In this document: positions 8,167-16,223 of the stretch, piece after piece
Layout of the letters: every line of letters begins with the position of its first letter
Numbering within the stretch: position 1 is the stretch's first letter
Assembly: GCF_002155965.1 (NCBI RefSeq)
Contig: NZ_MUMH01000064.1
Span: forward strand, 62,001 to 126,000
Reading direction: 5' to 3'
From: Allokutzneria sp. NRRL B-24872
GTDB taxonomy: Bacteria > Actinomycetota > Actinomycetes > Mycobacteriales > Pseudonocardiaceae
Length of the DNA: 64,000 nt
The notes under the pieces: model-generated
Told to the model about the DNA's origin: nothing
Databases searched by the model: none
The model's input: only the letters and a program-made list of their open reading frames with translations
Position numbers and translations under genes: made by a program

Positions 8167-8772
8167 TCACAGCCAGCCCAGCTCCCACGCGCGCTGGGCG
8201 GCCTCGTACCGGGTGTCGGCGTCGAGCTTGGTCATCGCCGTCGACAGGTAGTTGCGCACGGTGCCCTGCGTCAGGTGCAGCCGCTGCGCGATGACCTGCA
8301 CGGTCGCGCCCTCGCGGCTCTCGCGCAGCACGTCCAGCTCGCGCGGGGTCAGCGGGCACGGCCCGGCCAGCAGCGCCTGCGTCGCCAGGTCGGGGTCGAT
8401 GCAGCGCTGACCCGCGTTGACCTTGCGCACCACGTCCGCGAGCGACTGGGCCTGCGCGGTCTTCGGCACGAACGCGAGCACCCCGGCGTTGAGCGCGCGG
8501 TGCAGCACGCCCGGCCGCGCGTGCCTGGTGACGATCGCGATCCGGGTCGTCGGCAGCTCGTCGCGCAGCGCCTCGGCCAGCTCGATCCCGTCCATGTCCG
8601 GCATCTCCAGGTCGAGCATGGCCACGTCCGGGCGCAGCTCCTTCGCGGCCTTCAGCGCGGACGGCCCGTCGGCGACCTCGGCCACCACGTCGATGTCCGG
8701 CTCCAGCGCGAGCAGCGCGGCCACCGCGCCCCGGATCAGGTGCTCGTCGTCGGCCAGCAGCAACCTGATCAT
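8167..8772 (-). CDS. NarL/DesR-type response regulator
   Basis: A 201-residue two-component regulator. The receiver has the acidic pair D8/D9 and the phospho-acceptor D54 (MLDLEMPDMDG); a LuxR-type HTH fills about 138-198 (LTPRELDVL to TVRNYLSTAMTKL). The ATG at 8772 overlaps the stop of the kinase gene by four bases, which fixes the start. It lies 57 bp upstream of the MacA-like gene on the same strand, so kinase, regulator and exporter may be one transcript, and the exporter is its most likely target. Confidence 0.93.
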   Translation of the reverse strand: MIRLLLADDEHLIRGAVAALLALEPDIDVVAEVADGPSALKAAKELRPDVAMLDLEMPDMDGIELAEALRDELPTTRIAIVTRHARPGVLHRALNAGVLAFVPKTAQAQSLADVVRKVNAGQRCIDPDLATQALLAGPCPLTPRELDVLRESREGATVQVIAQRLHLTQGTVRNYLSTAMTKLDADTRYEAAQRAWELGWL

Positions 8773-9899
8773 GGCTTCTCCTCCCGAACCACGGGGATCT
8801 CCGCGCTGACCCGGAACGTCCCGCCGGGCTCCGCGCCCGCCGTGAACCGGCCGCCCACCGCGTGCACCCGAGCCGCGAGCCCGGTCAGCCCCGTGCCGGT
8901 GCCGTCCTGCGGAGCGCCCGCAACGCCGTCGTTGAGCACGGTCACGGCTGAGCCGTCGAAGGTGATCTCGCAACGCGTCGCCGCCGCGTGCCGCAGCACG
9001 TTGGTGATCGCCTCGCGCAGCACGGCGCCGAACAGCGGCTGGTGTGAGGACGGCAGAGAACCCGTTATGCGGCAAGCGATTCCGGCCGCTTCGAGCAGCG
9101 ATCGGATTCCGCCCAGCTCCGTCGCGAGGTCGACCCGGCGGTAGCCGCGCACGACATCCCTGACCTCGCTGAGCGCGTCGTGGGCGGTCTGCCGCACCTC
9201 GGCCATGGTCGCCCGCGCACGCTCGTCATCGGGCAGCCGCACCGCCAGCTCGGCCTTCATCGCGATCACTTCGAGGCTGTGCCCGAGCACGTCATGCAGG
9301 TCAGCCGCGAAGCGCAGCCGCTCGTTGGCGACGGCCAGCTCCGACTCCGTGGAGCGCGCGGCGTTGACCTGTTCCGTCACGTCCCACAACCACGCCTGCG
9401 ACACCGTGATCATCGAGACCAGCGCCACGACGACGATGCACACCGTCCAGTAGAGGTACGGCTGCACGAGGCCGATCAGCGCCGTCAGCCCGGCCATCAC
9501 CGCCGTCTGCACCCATCGCGCCGGGCTCGGCAGAACGGCCGCCGCCGCACCTGCCGCCGCGGCGGGGCTGAACGCGGCCCACGCCGAGTAGGTGGGCTCA
9601 GCGGTCGGGATCAGCACCGCGGCCGAGACCAGCGACAACGCCAGCGTGACCAGCAGTTCGCGGTCGGTCCAGCGAACGGTGCCGTACTCGCTCAGCCCGC
9701 GCAGCGTCAGCCGCCCGACGAACACCGTGAACACGATCTGGAGTGCGGCAAGAGGAATGGTCCACAGCCCCGAACCCTTGAACAACAGGACCAGCAGCGG
9801 CACGAGCGCGAAGACCAGCACGCTGCCCAGCAGCGACCACTTCGTGTAGGTGTGGACGGCGCGGAGGCGCTTCTCCAGGAGCGGTTCCGGTGGGGGCAC
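8769..9899 (-). CDS. DesK-type sensor histidine kinase
   Basis: A 376-residue membrane kinase starting at GTG. Several transmembrane helices cover about residues 20-170, followed by a HisKA_3 domain with phospho-acceptor H202 (ADLHDVLGHSLE) and a HATPase_c domain with the N box (REAITNVLRHAAAT) and G box (GTGTGLTGL). The extracytoplasmic loops are short, as in DesK/LiaS-type intramembrane sensors that detect membrane or envelope stress. It is coupled to the response regulator and heads the six-gene exporter unit. Confidence 0.93.
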   Translation of the reverse strand: MPPPEPLLEKRLRAVHTYTKWSLLGSVLVFALVPLLVLLFKGSGLWTIPLAALQIVFTVFVGRLTLRGLSEYGTVRWTDRELLVTLALSLVSAAVLIPTAEPTYSAWAAFSPAAAAGAAAAVLPSPARWVQTAVMAGLTALIGLVQPYLYWTVCIVVVALVSMITVSQAWLWDVTEQVNAARSTESELAVANERLRFAADLHDVLGHSLEVIAMKAELAVRLPDDERARATMAEVRQTAHDALSEVRDVVRGYRRVDLATELGGIRSLLEAAGIACRITGSLPSSHQPLFGAVLREAITNVLRHAAATRCEITFDGSAVTVLNDGVAGAPQDGTGTGLTGLAARVHAVGGRFTAGAEPGGTFRVSAEIPVVREEKP

Positions 9900-10014
9900 G
9901 CGGGCAACGCTACTGCCGATGACATTTGTCAGTACGGCCGCAACGCAGGGCGCCGCCCGGAGTGATGATCGCGCGCACTACTGGCAGAGCCGCAGGTCGA
10001 GCAGGCTTTGTCCT

Positions 10015-10932
10015 GTGAACGAATACGCGATCGACGCCGTCGGGCTCCGGTGCGCCTACGGCTCGTTCGAGGCGGTGCGGGGGATCGACCTGCAAGTCCG
10101 TCCGGGCGAGCTGTACGCGCTGCTCGGCACGAACGGCGCGGGAAAGACAACGGCGGTCGAGACCTTGGAAGGTCATCGGCGCGCGTCCGGGGGGACCGTG
10201 CGGGTGCTCGGCCTCGACCCGGTGGCCGACCGGGGGCGCCTGCGCTCGCGGATCGGGGTCATGTTGCAGGACAGCGGTTTCGCGGGTGACCTGACGGTCG
10301 CCGAAACGCTCCAGCTGTGGGGGAAGATCACCACTGCCCGTCGGGGGCGGCTGGACGTGCTGGAGCTGCTGGACCTCGGGCACCGCGCGGACGTCGCGGT
10401 GAAGCAGCTCTCCGGCGGTGAGCGCAGGCGGCTCGATCTGGCGCTCGCCGTGCTCAACCGGCCGGAGGTGCTGTTCCTGGACGAGCCGACCACCGGGCTC
10501 GACCCGGAGTCGCGCAAGCGCACGTGGGAGGTCGTGCGCGGGCTGCTCGTCGAGGGGACGACGGTGCTGCTCACCACGCACTACCTGGAGGAGGCCGAGA
10601 CGCTGGCCAACCGGCTGTCCATCATGGACAAAGGTCGGATCAGCGTGCACGGGACGCTGGACGAGGTGCTCGCGGCGCATCCGGCGCGGATCGCCTTCGA
10701 CCTGCCGCACGGGATCTCGGTGACCGAGCTGCCCGTGCTGCCGGGGATGTCCAACTTCACCAACAACGCGGGCCGGATCGAGCTGAACTCCGCGCGCCTG
10801 CAACACGATCTGAGCGCGCTGCTGTCCTGGGCGGACCAGCGCGGGGCCGATCTGGGGCGCCTGCGCGCGCACCACGCCTCGCTGGAGGACGTCTTCCACC
10901 AGGTGGCCGAGCGGATGGGAGAGGCGGCATGA
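10015..10932 (+). CDS. DrrA-type ABC exporter ATPase
   Basis: A 305-residue ATPase; GTG at 10015 is chosen because the ABC fold begins a few residues later. Walker A GTNGAGKTT at 38-46, signature LSGGERRR, Walker B VLFLDEPTTGLDPESR and a DrrA-like C-terminal extension with a SLEDVFHQVAE ending. Such ATPases drive ABC-2 exporters of drugs, lipids or antibiotics. It is coupled by ATGA overlap to its permease gene and is divergent from the MacAB/two-component unit across about 115 bp that probably holds both promoters. Confidence 0.93.
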   Translation: MNEYAIDAVGLRCAYGSFEAVRGIDLQVRPGELYALLGTNGAGKTTAVETLEGHRRASGGTVRVLGLDPVADRGRLRSRIGVMLQDSGFAGDLTVAETLQLWGKITTARRGRLDVLELLDLGHRADVAVKQLSGGERRRLDLALAVLNRPEVLFLDEPTTGLDPESRKRTWEVVRGLLVEGTTVLLTTHYLEEAETLANRLSIMDKGRISVHGTLDEVLAAHPARIAFDLPHGISVTELPVLPGMSNFTNNAGRIELNSARLQHDLSALLSWADQRGADLGRLRAHHASLEDVFHQVAERMGEAA

Positions 10933-11684
10933 GGGTGCTCGCGCTCGGGGGAACCGAGCTGAAGTTGTTGTGGCGCAACCGGACGGTCATGTTCATGGCC
11001 ATCGCGTTCCCGCTGGGGCTCGGTGGCTACATGGCCTACCAGGGCACCTCGTTCGGCGGGGGCGGCTGGGGCGTCGTGGTCACGCTGCAGATCATGTTGG
11101 TGCTGCTGATGACCGTCTACATCACCATCACCACCACGCTCACCGCGCGCAGGCAGGACCTGTTCCTGAAGCGCCTGCGCAGCGGCGAGCTGACCGACTT
11201 CGGCGTGCTGGCCGGCACGGTGGGACCCGTGCTGGTGCTGGGTTTCGCGCAGTCCCTGGTGCTCGCGATCATCGCGATGGCCGCGGGTGCGCCGATCCCG
11301 GTGAACCCGCTGCTGTTCGCCGTGGGCGTGCTGATCGGGCTGGCGCTGTTCGCCGCGGCGGGCATGGCCTCGACGGTGTTCACCAAGACCCCGGAGAACG
11401 CGCAGCTCACCACGCTGCCGATCTTCATGGTGGCCGCCGGTGCCGCAGCCAGCTCGTTCCTCGCGGACAACCAGGTGGCGCACTGGATCTCCATTGCCCT
11501 GCCGGGCGGCGGGGTCGCCGAGCTGCTGCGCACCGGCTGGCTCGGGGTGACCTGGGACGGCAAGTCGGTCGGATTCGTCGACCAGCTGGTCTCCGCCGGG
11601 CCCGCCGCGGGTGCTTCGCTGCTGTGGGCGGTGCTCGCGGTCTACGCCGCGCTCAGGTGGTTCCGCTGGGAACCGCGGTCCTGA
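10929..11684 (+). CDS. ABC-2 type exporter permease
   Basis: A 251-residue permease with about six transmembrane helices; ATG 10929 overlaps the ATPase stop. The N-terminus (LKLLWRNRTVMFMAIAFPLGL) and the loop TLTARRQDLFLKRLRSGELT match ABC-2/DrrB-type permeases. It forms the membrane half of the exporter with the gene upstream. Its 3' end overlaps the convergent MFS gene by 32 bp. Substrate not predictable. Confidence 0.9.
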   Translation: MRVLALGGTELKLLWRNRTVMFMAIAFPLGLGGYMAYQGTSFGGGGWGVVVTLQIMLVLLMTVYITITTTLTARRQDLFLKRLRSGELTDFGVLAGTVGPVLVLGFAQSLVLAIIAMAAGAPIPVNPLLFAVGVLIGLALFAAAGMASTVFTKTPENAQLTTLPIFMVAAGAAASSFLADNQVAHWISIALPGGGVAELLRTGWLGVTWDGKSVGFVDQLVSAGPAAGASLLWAVLAVYAALRWFRWEPRS

Positions 11685-12849
11685 CCTCCTCGGCCGCGGC
11701 TCGTTCCCTCGCAAGGGAGCGGGTCGCGGCCACTGCCGCTGGAGCGATCAACGCGGTGGTCAGCCCGACCGCGACGAAGGACAGCGACAGCGAGGTCAGC
11801 TGCGCGATCCCGCCGATCATCGGCGGTCCGAACAGGAAACCGCTGTAGGCCAACGCGGAGACGAACGCGATCTCGCGCTCACCACCGCTGCCGTCCGGCC
11901 GCCTGCCCGCCGCTCCGGCCAGGCCGAGCGCGATCGGGAAAGCTCCCGCGAGACCGGCTCCGGCCATCACGAAGCCCACGTAGCCGCCGCCTGGCACGAG
12001 TGCGGAGATGAGCAGTCCGGCCGAGGCCACGACGGCCCCGAAACCCAGGGTCTTCGCGGCTCCGAAGCGGTTCTGCGTCCACGCGCCCGCGAACCTGGCG
12101 ATCGCCATCGACCCCGCGAAGGCGGCATAGCCGAGCGCCGCGGCGTCCTGTGCCAATCCGTGCTCGGTGACCAGCAACAACGCCGACCAGTCCGCGCTCC
12201 CGCCCTCGGCGATGGCCGAGCACAGCGCGATGCTGGCGAGCAGCCACAACACCGGCCGCCCCGCGACCTTGCCGGTCAGAGCGGGTTGTTCCGACGCGGC
12301 GGCCGTGGTCGTCGGCACCGCCCTGATCACCACGAAGAGCACGAGCGCGGTGATCACCGCGACGACGCCCAGGTGCTTCGCGACCGACAAGTCCTGCCTG
12401 GCTGCGAGAGCGGCGCCACCCGCGCCGAGCATCGCTCCGACGCTGAAGCCCGCGTGCAGCACCGGCATGACCGCCTTGCCGCCCGCGCGCTCGATCGCCA
12501 CCCCGGCCACGTTCATCGCCACGTCGACGACCCCGGTCGCCGCACCGAGCACCAGCAACACCGCCGCCAGCATCGGAATCGAGTCGACCAGGCCGATCAG
12601 TGGCAGCGCAGCGGCTCCGACGAGCAGCGGCACCGCGATCCCCAGCCGCGCGCCGAAGCGTTCGACAGCTCCGCCGCAGAACGAGGCCGCCAGCACCATG
12701 CCGACGCTCGCCCCGAGCAGCGCGAGCCCGAGCGTGCCCGGCTCCGCGCGCAGTGTCTCGGCCAGCGCGGGCATGCGCGGCGCCCACGAGCCGAAAGCGG
12801 CCCCGTTGAGCGCGAACACGACGAACACCGCGATCCTGTGGTTGATCAC
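11653..12849 (-). CDS. MFS transporter
   Basis: A 398-residue, 12-helix permease of the major facilitator superfamily starting at GTG. The opening (RIAVFVVFALNGAAFGSWAPRMPALAETLRAEPG) and the loops match the small-MFS group related to YbjJ/inner membrane transporters of uncertain substrate. It is divergent from a LacI-family regulator with a LacI-type operator core between them, which suggests a sugar or nucleoside-like substrate or effector, but that is inference. Confidence 0.9.
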   Translation of the reverse strand: MINHRIAVFVVFALNGAAFGSWAPRMPALAETLRAEPGTLGLALLGASVGMVLAASFCGGAVERFGARLGIAVPLLVGAAALPLIGLVDSIPMLAAVLLVLGAATGVVDVAMNVAGVAIERAGGKAVMPVLHAGFSVGAMLGAGGAALAARQDLSVAKHLGVVAVITALVLFVVIRAVPTTTAAASEQPALTGKVAGRPVLWLLASIALCSAIAEGGSADWSALLLVTEHGLAQDAAALGYAAFAGSMAIARFAGAWTQNRFGAAKTLGFGAVVASAGLLISALVPGGGYVGFVMAGAGLAGAFPIALGLAGAAGRRPDGSGGEREIAFVSALAYSGFLFGPPMIGGIAQLTSLSLSFVAVGLTTALIAPAAVAATRSLARERAAAEEVRTAVPSGTT

Positions 12850-12883
12850 GTATCCCCTCCCTTCTCTTTTCCCACAGTGACTT

Positions 12884-12891
12884 AAGCGCTT
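12884..12891. promoter_or_regulatory. LacI-type operator core
   Basis: The perfect palindrome AAGCGCTT lies between the divergent MFS and LacI-family genes, inside CTTAAGCGCTTCAG. Central CG-containing palindromes of this form are typical LacI/GalR operators. It sits about 40 bp from either start codon, so it could repress both genes. Confidence 0.6.
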
Positions 12892-12928
12892 CAGTAAGTC
12901 CAGTGCTTTCCGGTCGTCCTAGACTGCG

Positions 12929-14032
12929 ATGGTGAATGTCACACGGCGTCGGCGTCCGACGCTCGACGATGTCGCGGCGGCGGTCGGCGTCTCACGGGCC
13001 ACCGTGTCCAACGCGTACAACCGGCCGGACCAGCTCTCCGCCGAGCTGCGCGCGCGGGTGCTCGACGCGGCCAAGCGCCTCGGCTACGCGGGGCCGAACC
13101 CGGTCGCCCGCAGCCTGGCGCGCAGCCAGTCCGGGGCGATCGCGTTCATGCTCGACGCCAACCTGTCCATCGCCTTCTCCGATCCGGCGCTGTCGATCAC
13201 GCTGGACGCCTTCGCCACCGCCATCGCGCCGGGGGAGCACGCGCTCGTGCTGTTGCCCGGGGGCGAGGACGGCGGTCCAAGGCCGGAGCGGGTGATGCGC
13301 GCGCAGGCCGACCTGATGGTGTCGTACTCCTTGTCCGACAAGGCTTCCGCGCTGCAAGCCGTGCGCGATCGCGGCCTGCCGCTGGTGGTGATCGACGAGC
13401 CCCGCCTGCCCGGCGCGGCCGTTGTCGGCATCGACGACCGTGGTGGCTCCGAGGCGGCTGCCCGGCACCTCGTCGAGCTGGGGCACCGGCGGATCGGTGT
13501 GCTCGCGCAGGACTGCATGTACGGCTTCCCCGGTGGTCGGCGCAGTCGCGCGGAGGCCGAGGCCAGCCTGTTCCGGATCAACCGCGAGCGGCTGGGCGGC
13601 TACCTCGACGTCATCGCCTCGGCCGGGATCGACCCGGATTCCGTGCCGATCTGGGAGTTCAGCGGCATGGACCGGGAGAAGGCCGTCGGGGGCGCGCGCG
13701 CCGCGCTCGTCGAAGAACCCGGGCTCACCGCGCTGCTGTGCATGTCCGATGAACTGGCCGCCGCCGCGACGGCGGCCGCCCGGCAGCTCGGCCTGCGCGT
13801 CCCGGACGACCTGTCGCTGGTCGGCTTCGACGACACGCCCACCGCGCGGCTGCTCGACCCGCCGCTGACCACGGTTCGGCAGGACCTGCTCGGCAAGGGG
13901 CGCATCGCGGGGGAGTTGGCGCTGCGCATGCTGTCCGGCCGCAAGGCGCCCAAGCCGACCGTGCTCCCGACCGAACTCGTGGTCAGGGCTTCAACGGCGC
14001 CGCCGGTCAGCGCAGGTGGGAGGCCCCGTTGA
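12929..14032 (+). CDS. LacI-family transcriptional regulator
   Basis: A 367-residue regulator. The N-terminal HTH is exact for the family (TLDDVAAAVGVSRATVSNAYNRP), with the hinge helix PNPVARSLARSQS, then a periplasmic-binding-like sugar-sensing domain (VVGIDDRGGSEAAARHLVELGHRRIGVL and LVGFDDTPTARLLDPPLTTV). A GTG immediately follows the ATG at 12929 and could also serve; no strong ribosome site is seen. It probably controls the divergent MFS gene. The 3' end overlaps the convergent SDR gene by 26 bp. Confidence 0.95.
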   Translation: MVNVTRRRRPTLDDVAAAVGVSRATVSNAYNRPDQLSAELRARVLDAAKRLGYAGPNPVARSLARSQSGAIAFMLDANLSIAFSDPALSITLDAFATAIAPGEHALVLLPGGEDGGPRPERVMRAQADLMVSYSLSDKASALQAVRDRGLPLVVIDEPRLPGAAVVGIDDRGGSEAAARHLVELGHRRIGVLAQDCMYGFPGGRRSRAEAEASLFRINRERLGGYLDVIASAGIDPDSVPIWEFSGMDREKAVGGARAALVEEPGLTALLCMSDELAAAATAAARQLGLRVPDDLSLVGFDDTPTARLLDPPLTTVRQDLLGKGRIAGELALRMLSGRKAPKPTVLPTELVVRASTAPPVSAGGRPR

Positions 14033-14735
14033 GGTCCACGACCGTGCCCGATGCCCACAGCGCCTCCGGCGAGGCCAGCCACAGCACCGCCGCCGCGATC
14101 TCCTCCGGCTCCGCGACCCGGCCGAAGGGACTCTGAGCGCGGATTCGCTCGCCGGACGCCCCCGCGAGCCTGTCCGCGACGCGGTCGGTCTCGACGAACC
14201 CCGGCGCCACCGAGGTCACCGCGATCCCGTGCGGCGCAAGGGCAACCGCGAGCGACTGGCCGAGCGCGTGCAGCCCCGCCTTGCTCGCTCCGTAGGCGGG
14301 GTGGTCGGGCTCGCCGCGAAAAGCCCCGCGTGAACCGATGTTGATGATGCGCCCGCTGTTCTGGCCGATCATGATCTGGGCCGCGCAGTAGCTGAGATTG
14401 GCCGCTCCCACCAGGTTCACGTCCACCGTGTGCCGCCACGCCGCCGTCCAGTCCGCATAGGACGTTTCGGCGATCGGGTGCGCGATGTTGGTCGCCGCGT
14501 TGTTGACCAGCACGTCCAGTCCGCCGAGTCCGGCGGCTGCTTCGTCCACGATTCGCTTGGCCTGCGCGGGATCTGCGATGTCACCTTGGACGAGCAGACC
14601 CCCTTCGAGGGTGCGTGCGGCCTCCTCGCGGCGGGAGGAGCAGTGCACCGCGACCTTGGCCCCGTCGGCCGCGAACGCCCTGGCGATAGCGCGCCCGATG
14701 CCTCCCGAGGCGCCCGTGACGAGGACCCGCCTCAC
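14007..14735 (-). CDS. SDR-family oxidoreductase (FabG-like)
   Basis: A 242-residue classical SDR. GTG at 14735 overlaps the VOC gene stop (GTGA), fixing the start at VRRVLVTGASGGIGRAIA. TGASGGIG is the cofactor loop, NNAA the stabilising motif, and Y-G-A-S-K (HPAYGASKAG) the catalytic dyad with the upstream Ser in NIGSRGAF. A 3-oxoacyl-reductase or sugar/alcohol dehydrogenase activity is likely; substrate unknown. It is co-transcribed with the VOC gene and probably under the divergent GntR regulator. Confidence 0.92.
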   Translation of the reverse strand: MRRVLVTGASGGIGRAIARAFAADGAKVAVHCSSRREEAARTLEGGLLVQGDIADPAQAKRIVDEAAAGLGGLDVLVNNAATNIAHPIAETSYADWTAAWRHTVDVNLVGAANLSYCAAQIMIGQNSGRIINIGSRGAFRGEPDHPAYGASKAGLHALGQSLAVALAPHGIAVTSVAPGFVETDRVADRLAGASGERIRAQSPFGRVAEPEEIAAAVLWLASPEALWASGTVVDLNGASHLR

Positions 14736-15154
14736 TTGGCGAAGACCTGGGAGTCGTCCGCGAACGCCTTGAACTCCAACGCGTTCCCGGCCGGATCGCG
14801 GAAGAACATCGTCCACTGCTCGCCCGGCTGCCCTTCGAAGCGCAGGTACGGCTCGATCACGAACTCCACACCCGCGCCCCTGATGCGCTCCGCCAGCTCG
14901 TGGAAGTCCTCGATCGTCAGCAGCAAACCAAAGTGCGGCACCGGAACCTGGTGCCCGTCAACGGGATTGCTCGCCGCGTCCCCACCGTCCCCTTCGGACA
15001 GATGCGTGACGAACTGGTGGCCGTACAGGTTCCAGTCGATCCACCGTTGCGCCGAGCGCCCCTCGGCCAGCCCGAGCACTCCGCCGTAGAAGGAGCGCGC
15101 CGCGTCGATGTCGTTGACCGGGACAGCGAGGTGGAACCTGGGCAGTGCGCTCAT
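14732..15154 (-). CDS. VOC-family (glyoxalase/dioxygenase-like) protein
   Basis: A 140-residue protein with the two beta-alpha-beta-beta-beta repeats of the vicinal oxygen chelate superfamily: FHLAVPVNDIDAARSFYGGVLGL at the N-terminus and MFFRDPAGNALEFKAF at the C-terminus, where H13 and the late Glu are likely metal ligands. The ATG at 15154 has an AGGAGG site six bases upstream. Its promoter region carries a perfect palindrome touching that site. Members isomerise, cleave or bind small organics; the precise reaction here is unknown. Confidence 0.9.
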   Translation of the reverse strand: MSALPRFHLAVPVNDIDAARSFYGGVLGLAEGRSAQRWIDWNLYGHQFVTHLSEGDGGDAASNPVDGHQVPVPHFGLLLTIEDFHELAERIRGAGVEFVIEPYLRFEGQPGEQWTMFFRDPAGNALEFKAFADDSQVFAK

Positions 15155-15166
15155 CGCGCTCCTCCT

Positions 15167-15178
15167 AATGTCGACATT
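15167..15178. promoter_or_regulatory. 12-bp perfect palindrome, probable GntR/FCD operator
   Basis: AATGTCGACATT is a perfect palindrome directly upstream of the AGGAGG ribosome site of the VOC gene and about 65 bp from the divergent FCD-GntR gene. Position and symmetry fit an operator by which the GntR protein represses the VOC-SDR transcript. Confidence 0.5.
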
Positions 15179-15243
15179 CGGACAAGTGCAGCTCTCGTTG
15201 TCGCAGGCTATACGCACATATCGGGGCACGCTAGAATGAAAAA

Positions 15244-15924
15244 ATGAAGAAGGTGGAGCGTCGGGGCCTCGCTGGCGACGCTGCGGACCGCATCCGGGAC
15301 GCCATCCTCGACGGCACGTTCCTGCCCGGAGCCGCGCTGCGCGAGGTCGAGCTGGCCGCGACCCTCGGCATCGGCAGGGGTGCCGTCCGCGAAGCGCTCG
15401 CGTCGCTTGAGCACGAGGGCCTGGTGCAGAGCGAGTGGCACCGCGGCACCCGCGTCACCGACGTCACGCCCGAGGTGGCCGAGGAGGTCTACACCCTCCG
15501 CGCCACGATCGAGCGCCTGGCCAGCACCCTCGCCGCGCAGCGCGCCACCCCCGCCGAGCTGGCCGAACTCGACGACGTCGTCGACCGCATGGCTGCCGCC
15601 GTGGAGTCCGGCGCCGACGCCGTCGACCTGCTCGCACTCGACATCGAGTTCCACGACCGCGTCTACCGCGCCGCCCGGCACCGCAGGCTGAGCGAGGCGT
15701 GGCTGGCGCTGCGCTCGTCGGTCCGGCTCTGCCAGCTCACCCGCATCCGCCTCGGTCGCGCGGGCTATCGCGGCCTCGTCGTCGACGAACACCGCGAACT
15801 CGTCGAGCTGCTGCGCGGCACCGCTTCGAAACGCCTGGCCCGCGTCGCGGAGGAACACGTCCTGGGCGCCATGACCGCCCTCACCAAGGACCTCACCCCA
15901 GAGCCCGAGGTTCAGCAGTCTTGA
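15244..15924 (+). CDS. GntR/FadR-family regulator with FCD domain
   Basis: A 226-residue regulator starting at ATG. The winged HTH covers about 8-72 (AADRIRDAILDGTFLPGAALREVELA, GRGAVREALASLEHEGLV), then an all-helical FCD domain with the metal/ligand residues expected: D136/H140 region (DIEFHDRVYRAAR), and H in VDEHRELVELL and EEHVLGAM. FCD regulators sense carboxylic acids. Divergent from the VOC-SDR operon, its probable target. Confidence 0.93.
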   Translation: MKKVERRGLAGDAADRIRDAILDGTFLPGAALREVELAATLGIGRGAVREALASLEHEGLVQSEWHRGTRVTDVTPEVAEEVYTLRATIERLASTLAAQRATPAELAELDDVVDRMAAAVESGADAVDLLALDIEFHDRVYRAARHRRLSEAWLALRSSVRLCQLTRIRLGRAGYRGLVVDEHRELVELLRGTASKRLARVAEEHVLGAMTALTKDLTPEPEVQQS

Positions 15925-15951
15925 AGACGCACACCCGAGGTGGAGAACGAC

Positions 15952-16155
15952 ATGGTGGAGCGCAGCGCGGCTTCGCTGAAGAGGGAGAGGCTCGCCGAAG
16001 TGGCGCAGGCGCTGGACGACGATCCGCAGTCGGTCGCAGCGATCATCGCGGCGTGGCGGAGCACCATGGCGATCTACGCCGACCCCGAGCTGGCCCGAAT
16101 GCTCAACCGGGACGGCCATGACTGCGGACCGGTCCCCGAACCACCGCCAGTTTGA
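15952..16155 (+). CDS. Small hypothetical protein
   Basis: A 67-residue helical, charged protein with no signal peptide or membrane segment and no recognised family. The ATG at 15952 is chosen for the GGTGGAG site upstream; a GTG at 15940 is in frame. It begins about 28 bp after the GntR-type regulator gene on the same strand, so it may share that transcript. It ends just before a long hairpin separating it from the convergent EI24 gene. Coding is supported by codon bias and the ribosome site, not by homology. Confidence 0.55.
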   Translation: MVERSAASLKRERLAEVAQALDDDPQSVAAIIAAWRSTMAIYADPELARMLNRDGHDCGPVPEPPPV

Positions 16156-16156
16156 A

Positions 16157-16217
16157 GCGTTGTGGCTACTCCTTGCGAACAAGAGCGCTCCCAAATCGCA
16201 ACGAGTAGCCACAACGC
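16157..16217. terminator. Long hairpin between convergent genes
   Basis: Perfect 15-bp arms at 16157-16171 and 16203-16217 are extended, after one mismatch, by 6-bp arms (16173-16178 and 16196-16201), leaving a 17-nt loop. It fills the gap between two convergent stop codons and has no T-run, so it is either a bidirectional terminator or a small mobile/palindromic repeat. Confidence 0.65.
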
Positions 16218-16223
16218 GAACAG

